The position numbers and the translations under genes were made by a program. Shown piece by piece: positions 9,383-18,343 of a stretch of DNA of 64,000 bases. The stretch comes from Flavobacterium aquidurense (GTDB lineage Bacteria; Bacteroidota; Bacteroidia; Flavobacteriales; Flavobacteriaceae). Under the pieces are notes generated by a model. That model saw nothing but the letters and a program-made list of their open reading frames with translations. It ran no database searches and was not told where the DNA came from. The stretch covers positions 496,001 through 560,000 of the forward strand of contig NZ_JRLF01000006.1 of the NCBI RefSeq assembly GCF_001404985.1, given 5' to 3'. The first letter of the stretch is position 1. Each line of letters begins with the position of its first letter.

Positions 9383-10924
9383 ATGAAAGACAATCAGACA
9401 AAAAAATATTATTGGGGAATAGGATTGGAAAACGAAACCTACATGCAATTTGAAGAATCCCTAATAGTTTCTGGTGAGTTTATACAAGAAAAAATTGGTT
9501 TTGAGAAATACAGTATTGATTATAGAAAGTGTTATAAACCGGAAAGCTTAGCTCCTATTTTGAAAAAAGCTTTTGATATTAACGAAAACTATAAAGTAAG
9601 CCGAATGATGAACAGTCATTCGCTGGAAAAACTGGATATCAACTATCAACACAAAACAATCGCGCCCATAAAACCATTAATTGATACCGAAACTGGTGAG
9701 GTAAGCGCGCAACCTACTGAAAATCCTGAATATTTAGGAAAATCAATCATGGAACTTTTCCTTGAAGATCAGCCTTATAATATTCAAAGCATGATTACCC
9801 AAAGAAACAAAACAATGGGTTCTGTACATTTTGATGGTGATTCTATCGAGTTTGTAACCAAATATTTTGAAAACAGAACAATCGCCGAATCCTGCAAAGA
9901 ACTTAAGGCTACGAAAAAATTATTCCTTGATAAAATCAATGAATCATCCGTTTTAAACGGAAAATTAAATTTTCCGGATTACAACAACGGGCTTAATATG
10001 TTCATGACCAATCAGGAAAACCTGGTTTTGTTCAATAACGGAACGTACCATTTTCACATTACTTTACCATCATTAACAGAAGACAGCAGGATTGTAGATT
10101 ATAATGAATTTGAAAAAACACATGCCAATGCTATTTATTTGCTGCAATGGTTTGAACCTTTCTTTATTGCAACTCTTGGTAGTCCGGATATTATGGGCGT
10201 AATAAGCGATAAATACAGTCTGGATAAAAAATTCACTCTTGGATCTATGCGTAACGCCATGTCACGATATATAGGTGTAGGAACTTATAATAAGGCAATG
10301 CCAAAAGGCAAAATCCTTACTTATAATGTAGATGATTTTAGAAAATTACTGAAATTCGGAAAAGAAGAAAATATTTGGTGGCGAGATCAGATCGAAGCAG
10401 ATATGGAGTATGAAATGCTTTCTGAATTAGGTCTTGACTTTAATCAGGAAAAAATGTACCAAAGTGGTTTTGAATTCAGAAGCTTTGATGAGTTTCCGGC
10501 AGAATACCTTAATGATGTACTTTTTTCTATTATCCTAATTTGTGAGCATTCTTTGAATCTTCCAGATGTACAATGGGCGCATGACAGCAAAGCCTGGAAT
10601 AATCTTGTTTTTAAAACTTTAAAAATGGGATATTCTACAGAGATTAATGCGGAAGAAAAACAGGAGGTTTTAGATTTATTGCAACTATTAAATCCGTCAC
10701 ACGCTAATTACAATACACTTAAATCAGAATTTGAAGCGATCGTTTTATTAGATGAATTTTTCTTTAAAATTCTGGCCGTTTTACATGATATGTATAAAGA
10801 CAACAATATTTGTCTTGATGCTATGTACGGACAAAAAACAAGTTTTCCGCCTAAATGGGATAACTTTAATAAATATCAAACCGAAAGACATTTACAGCAA
10901 ATAGGTTCTTTCTGTGACAATTAA
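9383..10924 (+). CDS. Uncharacterised protein, possible glutamine-synthetase-fold amidoligase (GCS-like)
   Basis: 513 residues, no signal peptide. The N-terminal YWGIGLENETYMQF puts two Glu on a strand in the way glutamate-cysteine ligase-like (COOH-NH2 ligase) proteins do. Around 220-235 the segment FNNGTYHFHITLPS resembles the His-containing substrate strand of that superfamily, and IYLLQWFEPFFIATLGSPD (about 252-270) resembles the helix ending in a xSP-type motif. I recall similar proteins in large DNA viruses, but cannot check this. If right, it would form an amide bond using ATP on an unknown acid substrate. It is cytoplasmic. The gene lies downstream of the papain-like protein on the same strand, a pairing of ligase and peptidase known for other amidoligases. 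The ligase call is tentative. Confidence 0.45.
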   Translation: MKDNQTKKYYWGIGLENETYMQFEESLIVSGEFIQEKIGFEKYSIDYRKCYKPESLAPILKKAFDINENYKVSRMMNSHSLEKLDINYQHKTIAPIKPLIDTETGEVSAQPTENPEYLGKSIMELFLEDQPYNIQSMITQRNKTMGSVHFDGDSIEFVTKYFENRTIAESCKELKATKKLFLDKINESSVLNGKLNFPDYNNGLNMFMTNQENLVLFNNGTYHFHITLPSLTEDSRIVDYNEFEKTHANAIYLLQWFEPFFIATLGSPDIMGVISDKYSLDKKFTLGSMRNAMSRYIGVGTYNKAMPKGKILTYNVDDFRKLLKFGKEENIWWRDQIEADMEYEMLSELGLDFNQEKMYQSGFEFRSFDEFPAEYLNDVLFSIILICEHSLNLPDVQWAHDSKAWNNLVFKTLKMGYSTEINAEEKQEVLDLLQLLNPSHANYNTLKSEFEAIVLLDEFFFKILAVLHDMYKDNNICLDAMYGQKTSFPPKWDNFNKYQTERHLQQIGSFCDN

Positions 10925-10954
10925 AAAAATAAAAAACGAGTTTTCATAAAAACA

Positions 10955-10991
10955 AAACATCCCATAAAGAAACTTTCTTTATGGGATGTTT
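10955..10991. terminator. Bidirectional terminator
   Basis: A 15-bp stem, AAACATCCCATAAAG / CTTTATGGGATGTTT, lies between convergent genes and is flanked by A-run and T-run. Confidence 0.85.
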
Positions 10992-11008
10992 TTAATTTAA
11001 GAAGTATC

Positions 11009-11392
11009 TTAAGCTACTTCTTCTACTTTTAGTATTTCAAGTTTTAGATTTCCTTTTTTAGCAGGCCATTCTACAACATTACCTTCTTTATATCCTACCA
11101 TTGCTATACCTTCATCAGAAAGGATAGAAATTCTATTTTTGCTTACTTTATTTTTTTCAGGACCTACAAACACAACCGTTTTTTCTTCATTGGTTGCACA
11201 ATCTTTATAAGTTACTCTTCGATTTACAGAAACAATATCTTCCGGTAAATCTCTTCTTAATACCTGTGTGGCTTTTTTAAGTTCATGAAGCAATAATACT
11301 TCTTCTTCTACTGTAACTTTTTTTCTTCTTACGTGATCTTTAATTAAATCGTATATTCCTGTTGTTAAAATGATATTTTGTACTTGTGACAT
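11009..11392 (-). CDS. GreA/GreB family transcription elongation-type factor (Rnk-like)
   Basis: 127 residues. The C-terminal half (about 50-127) is the FKBP-like GreA/GreB C-terminal domain, with NRRVTYKD, KNRISILSDEGIAMVGYKEG and a final hydrophobic strand. The N-terminal part is too short for the full coiled coil of GreA (family length near 158), which makes it closer to Rnk-like proteins that bind RNA polymerase without cleavage activity. The role is probably modulation of RNA polymerase. It is monocistronic and convergent with the predicted ligase gene. Confidence 0.8.
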   Translation of the reverse strand: MSQVQNIILTTGIYDLIKDHVRRKKVTVEEEVLLLHELKKATQVLRRDLPEDIVSVNRRVTYKDCATNEEKTVVFVGPEKNKVSKNRISILSDEGIAMVGYKEGNVVEWPAKKGNLKLEILKVEEVA

Positions 11393-11902
11393 AACTTTCT
11401 GTTTGCTTCTCCTATTTCATAGTTAAGATAATAACTCTTCATTGAATCGTTTATAGCTCTTTTGTAATTTTGATTGCAATGATATCCTATCCCAATGAAA
11501 ATTGAAGATTAAAATAAATGAGCGGTCTGGATGAAAGAATCCCTGTCTAGAGTTTTGACAGGGCTTAATAAATAAACTCCTTAGAGCTTTTTAAGAAAGT
11601 ATCGTCATGCAGATACAATAACGTGCCCATAAGGCGCATCAAGTGATTATTTGTTAAATAAAAATTTGAAATAGTCATTATTATATTCGCTTTTAATATT
11701 GCGCAATATAGCCCTTTTTTACTGAAAGAAAAACCCCTAAAAAATACAAGCATAACATTATAAGACAAAATATATTAGAGTTTATAAATCGAAAAATAAA
11801 AAGGACGATCTTTAAAAGACCCTCCTTTGTTTATTAATTCAAGTATCAAATAGTGTAATTAGAATATTTTAAAATTATCTGATTATCTAATTGCCTAATG
11901 AT
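11393..11902. other. Intergenic region with simple ATTATCTAATT repeats near its right end
   Basis: No convincing gene: a 67-codon frame at 11565-11768 on the minus strand has no family features. An imperfect hairpin at 11806-11828, T-rich on the minus strand, is the likely terminator of the NTF2-like gene. At 11875-11908 short repeats of ATTATCTGATT/ATCTAATT type run into the stop codon of that gene. Confidence 0.5.
11806..11828 (-). terminator. Probable terminator of the NTF2-like gene
   Basis: AAAGGA pairs with TCCTTT around an imperfect inner stem (GGTC / GATC); read on the minus strand it is followed by a T-rich run. Confidence 0.5.
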
Positions 11903-12344
11903 CTAATTACCAACTACTCTGGATTCTACAATTATAAAATAACCTGTACGCTCTTTTATAAGCCATTTCCCCTTTTCATTTACATATTTATCGACGTATT
12001 TAACGCTGTAATCTGTTAGAATATCTTTACCTTCAGATTCTCTTATCATTTTTATCTGAGAAAAAGAAACACCACTTGCTGTATCTCCGTCTATTTCAAC
12101 GTTATGTTGTCCGTTTAGTGTAAAATAAGTCTTTATCTGAGCAGCGTGTCCGCTAAATTCTTTTTCCAGATTATCTCTTCCGGAAACATTTGCTGCTAAA
12201 AAGTCATTCATATAAACCTGATACACGATATCCGGTGTAAAAACGCTCATTTGTTCAGCAATCCTTTTTTCGTCGCCTTAAACTTGCATATGCATCTATT
12301 AGTAGTCTTAATTCTTCTTTTGTTCTTAAAATTTCTAGTGTCAT
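11903..12344 (-). pseudogene. NTF2-like/SnoaL family protein disrupted by a +1 frameshift
   Basis: The downstream frame (11903-12250) gives 115 residues of an NTF2-like cone fold, with strands such as KTYFTLNGQHNVEIDGD and KGKWLIKERTGYF. A normal member starts with about 30 more residues. These are present upstream in another frame: the ATG at 12344 reads MTLEILRTKEELRLLIDAYA, then stops at 12255. Removing one base near 12276-12280 (TTTAAGGCGAC) would join the frames as ...ASLGDEKRIAEQMSVF. So a single-base insertion, real or a sequencing error, splits the gene. Internal initiation at 12250 could still make the truncated form. It is divergent from an HxlR regulator, which may control it. Ligand or reaction unknown. 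Confidence 0.75.
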
Positions 12345-12471
12345 AATTTTGTATTTAATATTCGGAAAATCTTTGTTGTAAATGATTTACAGATTCAAAA
12401 TTAATTTATATTTGCTTACATTTTATTACTAGTTACTAAAAGGTTATCAGGTAATTTTTTAAAACCCATAC

Positions 12472-12876
12472 ATGAAAAACGAAATAGAAAAACCGGAAAT
12501 GACCAAAGAATTCTCTACAGAATGCACCTCAATGCTGGCAGCTGTAAGTGATGCTTTGTATGCTATTGGCGGTAAGTGGAAGCTAATGATTATAATAGCG
12601 ATGGCAAGAGGAAATAATAGATTTAGTGAACTGCAAAGACAAGTTACCGGAATTTCTGCGCGGGTTTTGTCGAGTGAACTTAAGGAACTGGAATTGAATG
12701 GTTTTATCATTAAAAAAGTTTCTGTAGGATATCCCGTTCTAATAGAATACGAACTGCTCCCCTACAGCCACACTCTCGAAGAACTTGTGGGAGCTATGAC
12801 AAGATGGGGAATTCAGCATCGTCAAAAAATCAGAAGTGATCGTTCAGGTGATGTTTCATCAGTATCTAAAATTTAA
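12472..12876 (+). CDS. HxlR family winged-helix transcriptional regulator
   Basis: 134 residues. The family signature is clear: a Cys (C18, TECTSML) before the winged helix, GGKWKLMIIIAMARGNNRF, ELQRQVTGISARVLSSELKEL as the recognition region, and VLIEYELLPYSHTLEEL. HxlR proteins are dimeric DNA-binding regulators that often sense thiol or aldehyde stress through such a Cys. It is transcribed away from the NTF2-like gene with 127 nt between the two starts, so it probably regulates that gene and itself. Confidence 0.9.
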   Translation: MKNEIEKPEMTKEFSTECTSMLAAVSDALYAIGGKWKLMIIIAMARGNNRFSELQRQVTGISARVLSSELKELELNGFIIKKVSVGYPVLIEYELLPYSHTLEELVGAMTRWGIQHRQKIRSDRSGDVSSVSKI

Positions 12877-12887
12877 TTTTATTATAA

Positions 12888-12926
12888 AAACAAAAGGACG
12901 GTTTTTAAAAAACCGTCCTTTTGTTT
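12888..12926. terminator. Bidirectional terminator
   Basis: A near-perfect long palindrome, AAACAAAAGGACGG with CCGTCCTTTTGTTT and a T/A-rich centre, between the convergent HxlR and reductase genes. Confidence 0.85.
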
Positions 12927-12966
12927 AAATTATCTAATTTTTTAATTACCCAATTATCTAATTAAT

Positions 12967-14067
12967 TTAAGGTATTATTTTATCATTTCTTAATTGAGCA
13001 AACAATTCAAAAAAGGAATCTTTGGTATCTTTATAAGTCGCAAAACCCAATTTTCTGCTTCGCGACATATCTGTCATAACTTCTAAAGGACGGCCTAAAT
13101 CAAGATCTGTATGCCATGCAGATGCCAACTGTGCTAATTCACCTTCTATTAATTGGTGTTGATTGGCAATTGATTTCCAGATCAAATTTTTTTCATTCAA
13201 TACTGTTTCAAGTGGTTTTATGGTTCCATTATATCCTTCAAATTCTATTTGAAACCATTCGGCTATTTTTGGCCACAGCCATTTCCATCTAAAAACATCT
13301 CCGTTTGTTATATTAAAAGCTTCGTTATGTGCATCAGGATTTGTTGCAGCCCAGATAATCTGATCTGCCAGAACTTTAGCGTCAGTTACATCAGATATGC
13401 CATTCCATTGTGCCTCAGAACCCGGCCATATAAACGGAGTTCCCTCCTGCTTGCAAATACTGGCATAAACAGCTAATGTTGTCCCCATGTTCATGGCATT
13501 ACCAATGGTTTTACCAATCAATGTGTGAGGTCTGTGTATGTTCCAGGTAAAACCATCTCTGGCAGCGGCTTCATATACTTCATCTTCCTGTGCATAATAA
13601 AAATTAGGCAGGTTTAAACGAGGTTGCTCTTCTCTTAAAGGCGTTTCAGGTAAAGTTCCTGCTGTAGCATAAGCATCAAAAGGTCCTAAATAATGCTTTA
13701 AACCTGTAACCAATGAAACATGCTGTACAGATTTTTTAGGAGCTAATACGTTTAATAAATTTCGAATCAAAGCACTATTCACCCTGATATTTTCCTCTTC
13801 GGTATCATTTCGCATCCATGTTGTAAAAAAAACATGTGTAGGCAAAACATCAATTAACGCAGTTTTTAATGATTCAGTATTAAGTAAATCTGCAGCAATG
13901 AGCTTTAAACCTTTACTATCTTTTTTCGGATTTCGGGAAAGTCCATAAACAGTCCATCCTTTTTCCAGAAGTTTTTCTGCAAGATTACTTCCTGCAATAC
14001 CGGTTGCGCCAACTACTAAAGCTATATTTCCGGCTCTTTCTTGTATTGGTGATTTTTGAGAATTCAT
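12967..14067 (-). CDS. PRISE-type SDR family NAD(P)H-dependent oxidoreductase
   Basis: 366 residues. An extended SDR with the nucleotide-binding loop VVGATGIAGSNL at about 18-29, a motif FFTTW, VTGLKHYLGPF in place of the usual catalytic-region sequence, and NFYYAQED near residue 155. These are marks of the progesterone 5-beta-reductase/iridoid synthase (PRISE) group, which reduce activated C=C bonds with NADPH. The natural bacterial substrate is unknown. A Crp-family regulator gene lies 85 nt upstream on the same strand, so the two probably form one unit. Confidence 0.85.
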   Translation of the reverse strand: MNSQKSPIQERAGNIALVVGATGIAGSNLAEKLLEKGWTVYGLSRNPKKDSKGLKLIAADLLNTESLKTALIDVLPTHVFFTTWMRNDTEEENIRVNSALIRNLLNVLAPKKSVQHVSLVTGLKHYLGPFDAYATAGTLPETPLREEQPRLNLPNFYYAQEDEVYEAAARDGFTWNIHRPHTLIGKTIGNAMNMGTTLAVYASICKQEGTPFIWPGSEAQWNGISDVTDAKVLADQIIWAATNPDAHNEAFNITNGDVFRWKWLWPKIAEWFQIEFEGYNGTIKPLETVLNEKNLIWKSIANQHQLIEGELAQLASAWHTDLDLGRPLEVMTDMSRSRKLGFATYKDTKDSFFELFAQLRNDKIIP

Positions 14068-14152
14068 AAGTACTTTATTTTTTTCAAAATTACTTTACAA
14101 ACCATATTCAGAAAGATGACCTGAAACAAGAAATTCACTTGATCCAAATCAA

Positions 14153-14737
14153 TTATTTGGGGTCAAAAATTATATTCTTTTTAAGACGGCTCAGGGTTTC
14201 CGGAGAAAGTCCAAGATATGAAGCCAATAAATTTTGTGGTATGCGCTTCATTAAATCTGGATTATTCTCTGTAATATGTCTGTATTTTTCTTCGGCAGTA
14301 TGTGTATGCGAGCTTATCAGCCTTCTCTCTTTTGTGATTAGGCTATTTTGAAAAAGCAGACGAAAATACCGGTCCATTACAGGAACTTGTAGTGTTAGGT
14401 TATCAAAATCTTCTCTCGTAATCAGTAAAACTTCTGAATCCTCCATTGCATCAATACTGTAAAAGGAAATTCCTCCGCTAAAAAAACTGCTCATATCTGA
14501 TGTCCACCAACCTTCAGGCGAAAACTGATTGATATGTTCATTGCCTTTATCATCAACATTATAAGCTTTTAAAAGTCCTTTCGAAACAAATGTCAGATAA
14601 TTACAAACATGACCTTCAACAACCACAAATTGTTTTTTCTTTATTTTTTTAGGTTTAAAAAAAGTCTTGATGAGTTCTTTTTCAGCTTGTGTTAACGGGA
14701 CTTTCTCTTCGAGATGTTTAAAAATTATATCGTACAT
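14153..14737 (-). CDS. Crp/Fnr family transcriptional regulator
   Basis: 194 residues. The N-terminal cyclic-nucleotide-binding-like fold spans about 25-115 (KKKQFVVVEGHVCNYLTFVSKG). A C-terminal helix-turn-helix follows with MKRIPQNLLASYLGLSPETLSRLKK (in two parts near 165-190). No Fnr-type N-terminal Cys cluster, so no iron-sulfur sensing. The ligand is unknown; such single regulators are abundant in Bacteroidota. It lies upstream of the PRISE reductase and may control it. Confidence 0.9.
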   Translation of the reverse strand: MYDIIFKHLEEKVPLTQAEKELIKTFFKPKKIKKKQFVVVEGHVCNYLTFVSKGLLKAYNVDDKGNEHINQFSPEGWWTSDMSSFFSGGISFYSIDAMEDSEVLLITREDFDNLTLQVPVMDRYFRLLFQNSLITKERRLISSHTHTAEEKYRHITENNPDLMKRIPQNLLASYLGLSPETLSRLKKNIIFDPK

Positions 14738-14965
14738 TTTAAAATATTTACTTTATAAATTATGACGTATTACAAAGGTATACTATTTATTTTTCAACTT
14801 TCCTGATCCATAATTAACAATAGCAACATACGGTTTGAGTTCTCTAATAAATCAATTCGACAGAAGATTCAATAAAACTGAAGATCAGGTATAAATACTT
14901 ATAACGTGTGAACAAAAGATCCTTATTTTTATACTATTTATACATTCTAACTCACACACGCTAAA

Positions 14966-15523
14966 ATGAAAAAATCTCCTGAGAATAAACCAGTAAAAGT
15001 ATTGGTAAATGGCGAAATTTCAAGTAAAAATAAGATAAATAATGCAGGAATCGTACTTCTAAATAGTTATATTACTATGCTCTTTGAAAGACTTCAACTA
15101 ACTCACGATAAAAAGTTTACCAGTTTAGAAAATCAAAAAAATGCTGTACAGTATTTACAATATGTTGTGACCGGATCAACTGAAACTGAAGAGGTGAATT
15201 TAATGCTCAATAAAATATTGTGCGGTTTGTCTCCTACCGATAGTGTACCCGAAAAGATTGAACCTTCAAACGAAAATAAAAACCTTATAGAGGGATTAAT
15301 TCAAGCAATGGTTTCTTACTGGACAGCAATTGGCCAATCTTCTATTAAAGGTTTTAGGAGCAATTGGCTTATTAGGGACGGCTTACTTTCAGAATTAGAT
15401 GATAAATGGGAACTTGTATTAGAACGCAAGGCTTATGATGTGTTAATAAGCAGATCGCCATTTTCTTTTTCAGTTATAAAATATCCATGGATGAATAAAC
15501 CTTTGTATGTAACATGGGTTTAA
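14966..15523 (+). CDS. Orphan contractile injection system tape-measure protein domain
   Basis: 185 residues. The sequence follows the conserved C-terminal portion of the tape-measure proteins of contractile injection systems (Afp/PVC/MAC type): NAGIVLLNSYITMLFERL, then F...ENQKNAVQYLQYVVTGST, LMLNKILCGLSPTDSVP, LIQAMVSYWTAIGQSSIKGF, NWLIRDGLLSELDDKWEL, FSVIKYPWMNKPLYVTWV at the end. Full-length proteins are several hundred residues or more; here only this domain exists, and no sheath, tube, baseplate or ATPase genes are nearby. A dioxygenase gene starts 25 nt later, so they likely share a transcript. Function outside an injection system is unknown; it may be a remnant or a part acting with a system elsewhere in the genome. 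Confidence 0.8.
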   Translation: MKKSPENKPVKVLVNGEISSKNKINNAGIVLLNSYITMLFERLQLTHDKKFTSLENQKNAVQYLQYVVTGSTETEEVNLMLNKILCGLSPTDSVPEKIEPSNENKNLIEGLIQAMVSYWTAIGQSSIKGFRSNWLIRDGLLSELDDKWELVLERKAYDVLISRSPFSFSVIKYPWMNKPLYVTWV

Positions 15524-15548
15524 TAAAAACTATAAACCACTAACAGTT

Positions 15549-16469
15549 ATGCATTTGACTATTCTTGAAAAACTATGGAAACGCGCTTTGTTTCCCTCAG
15601 ATCTTCCTGCCAAAAATGATACACAAAGCTGGAACGAAGAAATTAAGGCCTTGTATTTATTAGGAATTGGTATGGAGGAAACACTACAGTTTTTATACTT
15701 TGAAAAACCTGATTTTGAAACTTTTAAAACCTGGATCAATACGAAACAGAAAAACAAGAATACTATAACTGAAGAACCTGTAGATCAAGTACTCTCAGAA
15801 AAAGATCTCGATTTTTGGACTAAAAACGGGTACATCATTATAAAAAATGCCATTTCAAAAAAAGATTGCGAAGAGACACAACAAGCTATTTGGGCTTATC
15901 TGGAAATGGATCCTGACAAAAAAGAAACCTGGTACAAAAGACATAACGACCAAAAAGGATTAATGCTCAATTTTTCTGATCATGAAACCTTAAATAAAAA
16001 CAGGCTTTCGCCAAAGATAAAAAAAGCATATGAACAGCTTTATAATTCATCCCGGATATATAAAACGATAGACAAAGTAAGCTTTAACCCTCCTGAAACT
16101 GATGAATTTACTTTTTTAGGAAGTCCGCTTCATTGGGACACCAGTTTAAAACAACCTATAATTTTTGGGCTTCAGGGACTACTCTATCTTACTGATTGTG
16201 GTGCTGATGATGGCGCTTTTCATTGTGTTCCGGGTTTTCATAATACTATAAATCATTGGCTCAATAATCTTGATCCGGATGAAAATCCCAGAGATAAAGC
16301 TGTTAAAACCCTGAAACCTGAACCAATATTGGGCAATGCAGGAGATTTTATCATATGGGACAATAGATTACCACATTGTGCGACACCAAACAAAGGCGAA
16401 AAACCAAGAATGGTTCAATACCTTACTTATTTGCCGGATGATTATAATACAGCCGGGGAATGGCTTTGA
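15549..16469 (+). CDS. Phytanoyl-CoA dioxygenase (PhyH) family Fe(II)/2-oxoglutarate oxygenase
   Basis: 306 residues. The first 70 residues form a separate helical segment. The oxygenase core starts with DLDFWTKNGYIIIKNAI near 92. Iron ligands fit HWD (His195, Asp197) and His276 in NRLPHCATPN, with Arg in KPRMVQY as the 2-oxoglutarate partner. It should hydroxylate an unknown substrate. It is 25 nt downstream of the tape-measure-like gene. In this family substrates range from lipids to amino acids and nothing in the sequence decides between them. Confidence 0.85.
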   Translation: MHLTILEKLWKRALFPSDLPAKNDTQSWNEEIKALYLLGIGMEETLQFLYFEKPDFETFKTWINTKQKNKNTITEEPVDQVLSEKDLDFWTKNGYIIIKNAISKKDCEETQQAIWAYLEMDPDKKETWYKRHNDQKGLMLNFSDHETLNKNRLSPKIKKAYEQLYNSSRIYKTIDKVSFNPPETDEFTFLGSPLHWDTSLKQPIIFGLQGLLYLTDCGADDGAFHCVPGFHNTINHWLNNLDPDENPRDKAVKTLKPEPILGNAGDFIIWDNRLPHCATPNKGEKPRMVQYLTYLPDDYNTAGEWL

Positions 16470-16514
16470 TTGTAGTATTTTTTTGTTACATTTAAAATTC
16501 TAAAAAAAAGTATA

Positions 16515-16871
16515 ATGCAATATGGCATAAGAAATATCTTCTCAAGAACAATCATCATCATGATGTTGTTTTTTGTATGCCTGCCCTGTACTGCTAAAAG
16601 AGAAATTAAACTCGTTTTGGATATCCCGATAAACGAATTAAAAAACAACACAAATAACGATCAGTCAGTTGTTTGTTTTACAGCGATTGATAAAACCGCT
16701 AAAAAGACTTTAGGTTCACTTCATGATCACGATTTAAAAAATTATCCTTCACGATTTACTGTTTTTCAGCACCCTCGTTTTACGCTTAAAATTCCCATAA
16801 CATCGATTTGGGAGAAAAAGAGCTTCAAAATTATTCCGGTTTATTTATTACACGAGCAATATTTGATTTGA
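16515..16871 (+). CDS. Small secreted hypothetical protein
   Basis: 118 residues. A hydrophobic segment (about 10-26, IIIMMLFFVCLPCTAK) looks like a signal peptide. The rest is an unrecognised beta-rich sequence with HDHDLKNYP. It starts 45 nt after the dioxygenase gene, so it may be the third gene of that unit. No family known to me. Confidence 0.6.
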   Translation: MQYGIRNIFSRTIIIMMLFFVCLPCTAKREIKLVLDIPINELKNNTNNDQSVVCFTAIDKTAKKTLGSLHDHDLKNYPSRFTVFQHPRFTLKIPITSIWEKKSFKIIPVYLLHEQYLI

Positions 16872-16953
16872 TTTTTTGATTGCAAGCAACATACACTTCA
16901 ATATTATTTTATTGAAGTTTTTACGTATTTACTATCATTAAATTTAAATCACA

Positions 16954-17964
16954 ATGAACAATCAAACCTATTTATATGGCGGAATGTTTACTACGACATT
17001 GCGCTGGGTAGCTGGCTGGACTTATTTTTCTGCTTTTTGGAGAAGGCTAATTTTAGAGAATAAATTAAATCCTGATGAAGCGGGATATATCGGAGAAAAA
17101 TTCAATCATTTTCTTCCTAATGCATTGGGTATAAAACCTATTATAGAACATCTTGTTTCTAATCCGGAAAGTCTTTGGTGGGCAATGGTTTCATTTACTG
17201 TTATCGAAGGAATTGTTGGACTTCTATTTATGTTTGGTCTTTTTACCAGATTAATGAGTATAGGCGTTTTTGGTCTGGCATTTGGTATTTTACTGGGTTC
17301 CGGCTGGCTTGGAACAACTTGCCTTGACGAATGGCAAATTGGAATTCTGGGTGTCGCGGCGGGGTTTACAATTTTTATGTCAGGCGGTGGAAAATATTCT
17401 ATGGACGAGTATTTTATTAGAAAAAACAAATCCTTTACTGCTAAAAAATGGTTCAGACTTCTGGGGTCCGGAGTTTTACCTCTAAAAGACAATATTGCAA
17501 ACAAACTTGTACTGGCAGGATCTGTATTTATCCTGGCGCTAACTCTATTTACCAATCAATATTTTCATGGAGGTGTGTATGGCAAATTGCATAATCTTTC
17601 TGTAAAACCGCATGTTACTATCAGCAATGCTTTCATTCAAAATAACACCTTAAGTTTTACAGTATTCAGGGATGAAGGAGCTGATGTTTATGGTTCTTTT
17701 CTTATTGGTATTAAATTAATAGACCAACAGGGAAACATTATTTTTGAACAAAATCAGGCACAACTCTCACATCTTGCAAAAGAACAAATCAAAAACGATT
17801 ATGTTGCCAGAGTAAAACCCGGAAAACACAGTCTGATTTTGCCTTTGGGCGCTAAAGCCACATTAAATTTCAAGATTGCTTCTATCAGGAATACAACAGA
17901 TAAATATATTCTGGAACTAATTGATATTAGCGGGGAAAAGTGGACACAAGAAATTACTTTATAA
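16954..17964 (+). CDS. DoxD-DoxA fusion membrane protein (thiosulfate:quinone oxidoreductase-like)
   Basis: 336 residues. The N-terminal half has about four membrane helices in the DoxX/DoxD pattern (LRWVAGWTYFSAFWRR, then helices near 70, 100, 130). A further helix near 185-203 precedes a periplasmic C-terminal beta domain (about 210-336) that fits DoxA. In Acidianus these are two subunits of thiosulfate:quinone oxidoreductase; in Bacteroidota they occur fused. Whether this protein oxidises thiosulfate is not shown. Monocistronic, with a terminator at 18015. Confidence 0.8.
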   Translation: MNNQTYLYGGMFTTTLRWVAGWTYFSAFWRRLILENKLNPDEAGYIGEKFNHFLPNALGIKPIIEHLVSNPESLWWAMVSFTVIEGIVGLLFMFGLFTRLMSIGVFGLAFGILLGSGWLGTTCLDEWQIGILGVAAGFTIFMSGGGKYSMDEYFIRKNKSFTAKKWFRLLGSGVLPLKDNIANKLVLAGSVFILALTLFTNQYFHGGVYGKLHNLSVKPHVTISNAFIQNNTLSFTVFRDEGADVYGSFLIGIKLIDQQGNIIFEQNQAQLSHLAKEQIKNDYVARVKPGKHSLILPLGAKATLNFKIASIRNTTDKYILELIDISGEKWTQEITL

Positions 17965-18343
17965 CATTTATCTTACATATGTAATTTTAAAATAAATTCT
18001 TCAGGATTAAACATAAAAGTGCTAAATAAAAGATTTAGCACTTTTTTGCGTTATAAAATATTTTACTATAATTTGAGTATATCGGTCATTATCGCTTTTT
18101 TCATAGCAAGTCAAATATTGGCTTTAAGTGATTAATGATCTTTAATTACAGCTATCAAGCATTCATTAAGAAGTAAAAAGTGAACTAAAATTTTAAAAAT
18201 AAAGTTTTTTTTAGTTAACAAAATCATTAACTTGTATAGAAATAGAGACAATATTTGATATTAATATTGTTTCAAACAGGTACAATTTAATCCGTTTTTA
18301 ACCTGAAATAACTTTTCTAAAAAACACAAAAAACATACAAATT
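17965..18343. other. Intergenic region before the first GH130 gene
   Basis: Holds the DoxD gene terminator at 18015-18050. The remainder is AT-rich with no gene and no clear promoter. Confidence 0.5.
18015..18050 (+). terminator. Rho-independent terminator
   Basis: Stem AAAAGTGCTAAAT / ATTTAGCACTTTT with a 5-nt loop and a trailing T-run. Confidence 0.85.

Noticed and set aside
11565..11768. 67-codon minus-strand frame in an intergenic region
   Set aside because: No family features, no good start context, composition like the spacer.
14966..18050. Contractile injection system locus
   Set aside because: Only one tape-measure-like domain is present; no sheath, tube, baseplate or AAA ATPase genes are in the window.
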